A DNA stretch of 33,460 nt from Candidatus Iainarchaeum sp. Lineage in GTDB: Archaea > Iainarchaeota > Iainarchaeia > Iainarchaeales > JAAZKV01. A program made the translations under genes and the position numbers. Within the stretch, counting starts at the first letter, position 1; each line of letters begins with the position of its first letter. Location: the NCBI GenBank assembly GCA_012799645.1, contig JAAZKV010000011.1, positions 1-33,460 of the forward strand. Direction: 5' to 3'. Below, in pieces: positions 27,441 through 33,460 of this stretch. Under the pieces are notes generated by a model. It saw nothing but the letters and a program-made list of their open reading frames with translations, was not told the origin of the DNA and searched no databases.

Positions 27441-28379
27441 TTGATTTTTATGAATACTGAACAATTAGATCTTGTTTTCAAATTTCTCGGAGTAGTAGTG
27501 TTGGTTTTGGTTATTCTTTTTGTAGCCACTTGGGGTGGATTAATTAAGTGTGGTAGTATTCCGTATTTTTGTGATTTGTATGATTTGGTTCTTGGCTCTC
27601 CAAGAGTTGCGATTGTTTTTGGGGATAGTGGGCTTGGGAATCCAGAAAAATTAAGAGAATTATTGCTTAGTCCTGATACTGTTAATGCACAATCAGTGGA
27701 TTTAGTTCATATTGATAGAGTTTCTCAAGGTAATTTAAAAAATTATAAATTAGTTATTGTAGAAAAAGCAAGAGTGTTGTCATTTGATCAAATGAAAATG
27801 TTTGTGGATTATGTTAGTGGGGGAGGACGTCTTGTATGGATTGGTGATGCTGGGGTAGAAACAATAGAAGATGAACAAAAAAACTATAATGATGTTAACG
27901 AACTAAAAGGGTTAGTGACAAACCCTTGGGTTAGAATTAAAGAAACAGTTGGTGAATACGAACCACTTTATTTTGATGAATTTTTAGGATTAAGATACAT
28001 AAGTAATTTTTGTGAAGAAAAACCTTGCAACACAAATCCTTTTTCAGTGGGTGCGATAAAAACAGAGCCCACAGGAAACCACACTTTAATTTATGGATTA
28101 AGTCCAATTTTGGGTTTAAAAGTTGCAAAGGATAGAGATTTTGCAATAGTTAAACAATTCCCAAATTCTTCAAATAGTAATATAGTATTAACACTTGATT
28201 TTGGTGGAAGTCTTATTGGTGAATCAGGAAATCTTGGAAAAAGTTTTCCTTTAATTGTTTCTTCAGGGGTTGGGGAAAGAGTAGCATACTATGCATATCC
28301 CCCAGAATATTATGTAATGGATAACAATTATTACAATCTAATAACAAGAATGTATTACGGAATGCTTGGAAGAAATTAG
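27441..28379 (+). CDS. Membrane-anchored GATase1/ThuA/DUF4350-like protein
   Basis: N-terminal TM; VAIVFGDSG...YKLVIVEKARVLSFDQMKMFVDYVSGGGRLVWIGDAG. Confidence 0.5.
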   Translation: MIFMNTEQLDLVFKFLGVVVLVLVILFVATWGGLIKCGSIPYFCDLYDLVLGSPRVAIVFGDSGLGNPEKLRELLLSPDTVNAQSVDLVHIDRVSQGNLKNYKLVIVEKARVLSFDQMKMFVDYVSGGGRLVWIGDAGVETIEDEQKNYNDVNELKGLVTNPWVRIKETVGEYEPLYFDEFLGLRYISNFCEEKPCNTNPFSVGAIKTEPTGNHTLIYGLSPILGLKVAKDRDFAIVKQFPNSSNSNIVLTLDFGGSLIGESGNLGKSFPLIVSSGVGERVAYYAYPPEYYVMDNNYYNLITRMYYGMLGRN

Positions 28380-28601
28380 ACAAATTTATTAAAAACAATT
28401 AACAAAATTTGTAAAAATAAAATTGTCAAACTTCAAATTAATCAAATTAATGAAAAATTAATAAATTAAAATAAATTATTAAAAATAAATTACTAAAAAT
28501 AATTTATTAAAATAAAAATAATTATTAAAAGTAAATTTATAAAAAATTAATAAATAAAATAAAAATAATTATAAAAGTAAATTAATCCAAATAACAAATT
28601 A

Positions 28602-28952
28602 TTGAAAATAAAATTAGTACTATTGAAAATAAAATCAATATTGATTTCTTTATTAATAAAATTTATTTTCTTAAGATTTTATTTTGTTTGGGTGGAGTGG
28701 TTTGGTTTGAGTAAAGATATTAGTGTTTTAACTTTGTTTTGGTTTAGTATTTTGACTTTTATATTGGTTGTTGGTATTTTTCTTTATTTTTTGATTCCAT
28801 ATTTTGTGATTGGGTTAATAATATACATTGGGTACAAGAAAATAAAAAAAATATTAGAAGAGAGAAGAGACAAAAAAGAAGAAATAAATAAAAAAGGGAA
28901 TGGGGTTATAAAAAAGAAAAAAAAGAAAAAAACTAAACAAAAAAAGAAATAA
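28602..28952 (+). CDS. Small membrane protein with poly-lysine tail (start uncertain)
   Basis: Two hydrophobic segments, KKKKKKTKQKKK C-terminus. Confidence 0.45.
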   Translation: MKIKLVLLKIKSILISLLIKFIFLRFYFVWVEWFGLSKDISVLTLFWFSILTFILVVGIFLYFLIPYFVIGLIIYIGYKKIKKILEERRDKKEEINKKGNGVIKKKKKKKTKQKKK

Positions 28953-29064
28953 AACAAAAAAAGAACAAAAAATAATTCGTTTTTTTTATTTTTTTATTAA
29001 AAAGGTTTATTAACTCTAAAATTGTATGTTTTTGTAGTTTTTTGTTTTTAGGGGGTTAAGCGAA

Positions 29065-29121
29065 ATGATTAAAAACTCCGAGAAACAAGATTTTATTAAC
29101 CGCTTAATTCGGTTAAGTTAA
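29065..29121 (+). CDS. Possible 18-aa leader ORF (MIKNSEKQDFINRLIRLS)
   Basis: ATG preceded by ggggg at 29051-29055; stop is 15 nt before ATG 29137. Confidence 0.3.
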   Translation: MIKNSEKQDFINRLIRLS

Positions 29122-29136
29122 AAAGAGGGTGAATTG

Positions 29137-29985
29137 ATGTATCCAGATGATGGTGGAGCCGATGTTGTAGCACCTATGGGTGGGGCAGTTAGGCGATTTA
29201 ATTTAGAAGGGCTAGTGCCTTTGATTCTTTTAGTAATCATTGGTATTGCTTCTTTGAATTATTTTGGAGTAATAGATGTTCCTCTTTTACCAAAAGGAAG
29301 TTCCCATATGCAAGTGCTTTTTATTGGGAATCCTTCTCCAGGTGAAAGAACAGTTTTAGACAATTTGTCATATATGTTAAATTATAGAATTAGAGACGCT
29401 GCAACTTTTGGTAATGCGGCTTCAGAAGAATTACACCAATATGATATAGTAATATTGGATCAAAGTACTACTGATAAAAGTGTAACAGTTGCTTTAGGTC
29501 AAGCTATCCAAAACTATGTTAATAAAGGTGGAAAATTAATTGTAGTGTTAAATTCAGGAATTTACCAAAATGTTGGTTTAATGGGTTTAACCGCTACTGA
29601 TGTTATTGGTTGGAAAGCAACTTTTGGTGACATAATGCCACAAGATTGTGTGCTTGGTCCTGATATGGTTCCTACTTGTCATCCAAGTAGAAATTTAACA
29701 ATGGTTGGAAGAATATATAGACAAGATTATGACCATCCAATAATGGCAGGAGTAGAATTAACTCCTCCAGCAACAGAACCACCATATTCATTAACTACAC
29801 TAGCTATCCAAGCTGATGCTGGGTCAAAACAAATTGCGTACATAAAAGCAGAGAATATTCCACAAACATATCCAGCAATAATTGAAAAGAAAAAATTTGG
29901 ATTGGGTGGAACAGTAGTATATTTCAACTATGATCCTGGTAAAACTCCAGGGGTATTAGTGAATACAATAAAGTATTTGAAATAA
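29137..29985 (+). CDS. Membrane-anchored GATase1-like protein, same architecture as 27441-28379
   Basis: TM then MQVLFIGNPSPGERTVLDNLSYML...YDIVILDQST...IQNYVNKGGKLIVVLNSG. Confidence 0.5.
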   Translation: MYPDDGGADVVAPMGGAVRRFNLEGLVPLILLVIIGIASLNYFGVIDVPLLPKGSSHMQVLFIGNPSPGERTVLDNLSYMLNYRIRDAATFGNAASEELHQYDIVILDQSTTDKSVTVALGQAIQNYVNKGGKLIVVLNSGIYQNVGLMGLTATDVIGWKATFGDIMPQDCVLGPDMVPTCHPSRNLTMVGRIYRQDYDHPIMAGVELTPPATEPPYSLTTLAIQADAGSKQIAYIKAENIPQTYPAIIEKKKFGLGGTVVYFNYDPGKTPGVLVNTIKYLK

Positions 29986-29998
29986 ATAGATAATTAAA

Positions 29999-30024
29999 AA
30001 GCAAAGGACACCCTCCCTTTGCTT
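29999..30024 (+). terminator. Hairpin terminator
   Basis: AAGCAAAGG-ACACCCTC-CCTTTGCTT followed by CTCTTTTTTTT. Confidence 0.8.
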
Positions 30025-30271
30025 CTCTTTTTTTTAATTTTTTGTTTTTTGTTTTACTATTTGGTTTCTATTTGGTTTTTTGTTTTTTACTTTTCTTGTT
30101 TTTTTTGTCCGATTTGTTTTCAATTTTTTTGTTTTAATTATTTTATTCTCTTTTTTTAATTCTATTTTTTTAGTGTTTTTTTTATTCAATTTTTGTTTTT
30201 TATTTTTTCAATAATTGGGTTTTTAAAGTTTTTTAAGTTTGTTTTAGTAAATAATTTCGGAGGAATTCAGT

Positions 30272-30613
30272 ATGGCAGAAAAGAAAGAAGCAAAAGAAAC
30301 CAAAGAGACAAAAGCAACAAAAGGTGAAGCAAAAGCACAAGAAGAGCTTGGTGGAAACTATGTTTTCATTGGGAAAAAAGGAGCAATGGCTTATGTATTA
30401 GCAGTTGTTACTCAATTTGGTGCTGGAGCAAAAGAAGTAATAGTTAAAGCAAGAGGAAAATCAATTTCTCACGCTGTTGATGTTGCAGAAATTGTTAAAA
30501 ACAAGTCTCCTGAAGTTTCTATAAAATCAATAAGTACTTCAACAGAAGAGGTTGTAACAATGGATGGACGACCACTAAAAGTTTCAGCAATAGAAATTGT
30601 TTTGAAGAAATAA
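30272..30613 (+). CDS. albA: Alba DNA/RNA-binding protein
   Basis: [55 protein letters not shown]. Confidence 0.92.
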   Translation: MAEKKEAKETKETKATKGEAKAQEELGGNYVFIGKKGAMAYVLAVVTQFGAGAKEVIVKARGKSISHAVDVAEIVKNKSPEVSIKSISTSTEEVVTMDGRPLKVSAIEIVLKK

Positions 30614-30644
30614 ATTTAGTTGTGAACAAGTTTTTAATTAAAAG

Positions 30645-30670
30645 CAAGAGAGAAAAAATATTCTCTCTTG
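30645..30670 (+). terminator. Hairpin terminator after alba
   Basis: CAAGAGAGAA-AAAATA-TTCTCTCTTG, then ACTAATTTTTTT. Confidence 0.8.
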
Positions 30671-30754
30671 ACTAATTTTTTTAATAGTGTTTTAATATTT
30701 TATTTTAGTATTTTTTTGTTTGTTATTGTTTCATTTTTTTTAATTTCATTTTTT

Positions 30755-32278
30755 TTATTTTTTCTTTTTTGAAAAGAATTTTATTGCTTCTGCTAGTTCT
30801 TTATGGGTTTTTGCATATTTTTCTATTGGTATTTTTTTTGTGTATGCTTCGCAGGCTTGTACAAGTGCGCGTGCTCCTGCGGTTGTTCCTTTTGGGTGTG
30901 CGTGGCATCCTGCTCCCATTGTGGTAATAAAATCAGTGTTTTCCATTACATCAATGAATGGTTTTAGTAGGGTTGGGTTTAGTCCTCCTGAAATTATTGG
31001 ACAACACTTTTTCATTCCTCTCCATTCATCATCTTCAAGTATTGATTGTTGTGAGCGATCAGTGTTTATCATTTTGATTGCGTCCTTATCCATTATTGGT
31101 ATTTTTGACCAATTTTGTTCAAAGAAGTGTCCTTTTGCTTGTACTCTTGAAATATTTTGTGCGGCAGTAATATCTTCTTCTGGTGTTCCGCTCATTTTTC
31201 CTACTCCTGCTGTTCCTGTGTGTACTCCGCTTGCTCCTGCAAGTCTAGCAAATTTTGATAGTACTAGTACTGAGTATCCAATTGGGTTTTCTTTTCTAGT
31301 GAACGCTCCGTGTCCTGCTCTGTGAAAGTGAATAAACACATCAGGGTATTTTCTTCGTAGTGTTTGCACTGCCATCCACCCTGCTGTGATTCCATCAATT
31401 AAAAACGCGTAACTTCCTTTTTCAAATCCTGCGCTACGAATCATTTCACACCTTTGAATCATTGTATCATAATCCGGTGCGGATACATTGAATGAGTGAA
31501 TTTTTTTTTGTCCCGTTTCTTTCACTGCTTTATCCATTGCTTTTTTTACGTGCTCTACCATTTTTTCGTATGGACAAAAATCTTGGTTTGCTTGTGGCTC
31601 ATCATTTTTAACAAAATCTCCTCCTCCAACCCAAAAGTCATAGCACACTTCGGCATACTCCGAGCTTGTTAAACCCATTTTTGGTTTTATTATTGTTCCA
31701 AGAATTGGTCGATTGTACACTCCTAAATATTTTCTCATATCATCAATAGTATAACTTGGACCATCGTATTGTTCTAGCATTGCTGGGGGGAACCAAACAT
31801 CAAGTAATTTTAGTGCAATAATTTCTTTCATGCCGAGAGTGTTTCCCACAATGTAGGTTAAAATATTTTGCACATTTCCTATTCTATCGAACAATCTTGT
31901 TGGGTATGCAATCCAAACAAGATTTTTTTTCAAATCAATTTTGTACACGAGTGCGTTTAGTTTTTTAGAAAAAGGGGTTTCTGTTAGTACAGGAAAGTTT
32001 GTTCCTGTTGATGATTCCGCACTAACTTCAGCACTTGCTTGTAAAAAGTTTAAATTTTTTCCAGGAATTAAATGAAACACACAAAGCATGTATTCTCCAT
32101 TTTGTGGATCTTTCAAATCCAAATTAACATATGCTAATTGGTGCGAATTAAGTGTGCGAACAAGTTTATTTGCACTATTCATAGTTTGTTTGTTTGTTTT
32201 ATTTTTTTTACTAACTGGTTTCTTTTTTTTAATATTTTTTGATTTAATTTTCACGCTTTTTGATTTATTTTTATTCAT
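30755..32278 (-). CDS. rbcL: RuBisCO large subunit, form II/III type (N-terminal Lys-rich extension; alternative start 32182)
   Basis: GTIIKPKMGL, GGGDFVKNDEPQANQDFCPYEKM, IHFHRAGHGAFTR, SGVHTGTAGVGKMSG, CCPIISGGLNP. Confidence 0.96.
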   Translation of the reverse strand: MNKNKSKSVKIKSKNIKKKKPVSKKNKTNKQTMNSANKLVRTLNSHQLAYVNLDLKDPQNGEYMLCVFHLIPGKNLNFLQASAEVSAESSTGTNFPVLTETPFSKKLNALVYKIDLKKNLVWIAYPTRLFDRIGNVQNILTYIVGNTLGMKEIIALKLLDVWFPPAMLEQYDGPSYTIDDMRKYLGVYNRPILGTIIKPKMGLTSSEYAEVCYDFWVGGGDFVKNDEPQANQDFCPYEKMVEHVKKAMDKAVKETGQKKIHSFNVSAPDYDTMIQRCEMIRSAGFEKGSYAFLIDGITAGWMAVQTLRRKYPDVFIHFHRAGHGAFTRKENPIGYSVLVLSKFARLAGASGVHTGTAGVGKMSGTPEEDITAAQNISRVQAKGHFFEQNWSKIPIMDKDAIKMINTDRSQQSILEDDEWRGMKKCCPIISGGLNPTLLKPFIDVMENTDFITTMGAGCHAHPKGTTAGARALVQACEAYTKKIPIEKYAKTHKELAEAIKFFSKKKK

Positions 32279-32285
32279 ACTTCCA

Positions 32286-32440
32286 CCACCAACAAAAAAA
32301 CTTCACTCTAAAAATAATTTATCTCAAAAATATTCTACTCAAAAAATATTTTACTCCAAAAATGCTCCTCTCAAAAAATGCTTAATCCCAAAATGCTTTG
32401 TTCCAAAATACTTTATTTCAAAAATATGTTTCTCTAAATT
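32286..32440 (-). repeat. ~16-bp degenerate tandem repeat in the RuBisCO leader
   Basis: Minus strand GAGTAAAATATTTTTT/GAGTAGAATATTTTT/GAGATAAATTATTTTTA/GAGTGAAGTTTTTTT plus more diverged units. Confidence 0.7.
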
Positions 32441-32455
32441 TAGTATCTTTTTTTT

Positions 32456-32464
32456 CTATATAAA
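32456..32464 (-). promoter_or_regulatory. Putative TATA box of RuBisCO
   Basis: Minus strand TTTATATAG, ~180 nt upstream of the ORF start. Confidence 0.45.
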
Positions 32465-32544
32465 TCTATCTTACTCGTAAAAAAATGTTGAGAAAATATT
32501 AATAAAGGAGAAATGCTATTTAGTAATGTTAGTGGTTGGTAATA

Positions 32545-32590
32545 ATTAATTTAATGATTAATTTAATGATTAATTTAATGATTAATTTGG
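32545..32590. repeat. 12-bp tandem repeat attaatttaatg, ~3.7 copies
   Basis: Three identical units 32545-32580 plus a partial unit. Confidence 0.9.
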
Positions 32591-32799
32591 TTAATGTTGA
32601 TTAATTTGAGTAATGGTTTGGGAGTAGTTGATTTATTTAGTGTTAGTTAATTTTGGGAGTGTTATTTTAAATAGGAGTAGTTCGTTTAGTGTTTAATTAG
32701 GTTAATTTTGGGTTAAATTTGACATATTTTGGGGATTATAGCGGGTTTGGATTTTTAATTTTTTGAATAAAAGTGGTTTTCTTTTATTAAGTAGAAACC

Positions 32800-32846
32800 T
32801 TTATATATGTCATGATACTATCATGATATTGTATGACTGATCATGA
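32800..32846 (+). promoter_or_regulatory. TATA box and three TCATGA palindromes over the start region of the wHTH gene
   Basis: tttatatat at 32800; TCATGA at 32810, 32821, 32841. Confidence 0.6.
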
Positions 32847-33324
32847 TTTATCAAACTACGATTCTCAAAAGTTGTTAAACGATCTTAACGCAGTTAAGCG
32901 TATTTCTCCCGAGTTTAACACACTTTCAATGGATATGCAAGAAATCATGAAAGAATCAAGCAACCCAGCATTTTTAGCTGCCTTGCTTTATAGATTAACA
33001 AAAGAGAGAGAAGAAACAAACCAAATCCTTAAAAGATTAGAAGAAAAATTTGCTAAAATCCAAGAACTATTACAAAATCAAACTAACACATCCTCTAACC
33101 CCAACACAGAGGATAACATTTTGTCAGAACCTGACCAACACATAATGCAACTAGTAAGCACAGTTGGAATGGTTTCTGCACAAGATGTTCAATTAAGGTT
33201 ATCCTATAAGAACTCAAACGCTGCAAGCCAACGTTTGAACAATTTAGTGAGAAGAGGTCATTTGAAGAGAATACGTTCAGGAAAAAGAGTAATGTTCATG
33301 CCCCAACACCCAAACAAAGCATGA
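32833..33324 (+). CDS. Coiled-coil plus winged-helix DNA-binding protein
   Basis: Coiled coil LTKEREETNQILKRLEEKFAKIQELLQ; IMQLVSTVGMVSAQDVQLRLSYKNSNAASQRLNNLVRRGHLKRIRSGKRVMFMP. Confidence 0.6.
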   Translation: MTDHDLSNYDSQKLLNDLNAVKRISPEFNTLSMDMQEIMKESSNPAFLAALLYRLTKEREETNQILKRLEEKFAKIQELLQNQTNTSSNPNTEDNILSEPDQHIMQLVSTVGMVSAQDVQLRLSYKNSNAASQRLNNLVRRGHLKRIRSGKRVMFMPQHPNKA

Positions 33325-33379
33325 GTAATATAACTTCCCTGCAATCTAATTTTTCTAAAAAATGACCTCTCCTCCTTTG

Positions 33380-33420
33380 CCTGCACTTTTTTTCTTTCTG
33401 CGAAAGAAAAAACCTGCACT
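33380..33420. repeat. 11-bp perfect palindrome flanked by 8-bp direct repeats CCTGCACT
   Basis: CCTGCACT-TTTTTTCTTTC-TGC-GAAAGAAAAAA-CCTGCACT. Confidence 0.85.
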
Positions 33421-33460
33421 AAAAAAGAAAGGCTGGAATTGTATTTTTTTGTGAGAGAAA

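Noticed and set aside
29051-29121. C/D-box sRNA
   Set aside because: A weak C-box-like aatgatta is present but no convincing CTGA D box or C'/D' pair; leader ORF/hairpin interpretation kept instead.
30840-31325. 161-aa + strand ORF
   Set aside because: Antisense to RuBisCO, which has complete catalytic motifs.

Overview
AT-rich archaeal chromosomal window with tightly packed genes; gene content and a tRNA-Ile(UAU) suggest a DPANN-like lineage (inference, not proven). Main contents: (1) a type IV pilus/secretion-like locus (~0.9-16.4 kb) with a KaiC-type ATPase, two KaiC/RecA-like proteins lacking a Walker A motif, a run of pilin-like proteins (one carrying a LamG/concanavalin-like domain), a major pilin, two TadC/FlaJ-like membrane proteins and a PilB/TadA/FlaI-like ATPase with a very long low-complexity N-terminus; (2) a protein that reads as two tandem histone-fold + coiled-coil modules; (3) a CARF-wHTH regulator next to a COG2112-like kinase; (4) thermosome; (5) guanylate kinase with an unusual hydrophobic plus Lys/Asn-repeat N-terminus; (6) tRNA-Ile with a UAU anticodon directly upstream of ileS; (7) SecG/Sec61-beta, absent from the ORF track; (8) two membrane-anchored GATase1/ThuA-like proteins; (9) Alba; (10) a form II/III-type RuBisCO large subunit with intact catalytic motifs; (11) a small wHTH protein with a phased TCATGA palindrome array over its promoter and start codon. 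No CRISPR array, rRNA or recognisable transposase was seen. All family assignments come from motif recognition by eye, without database searches.
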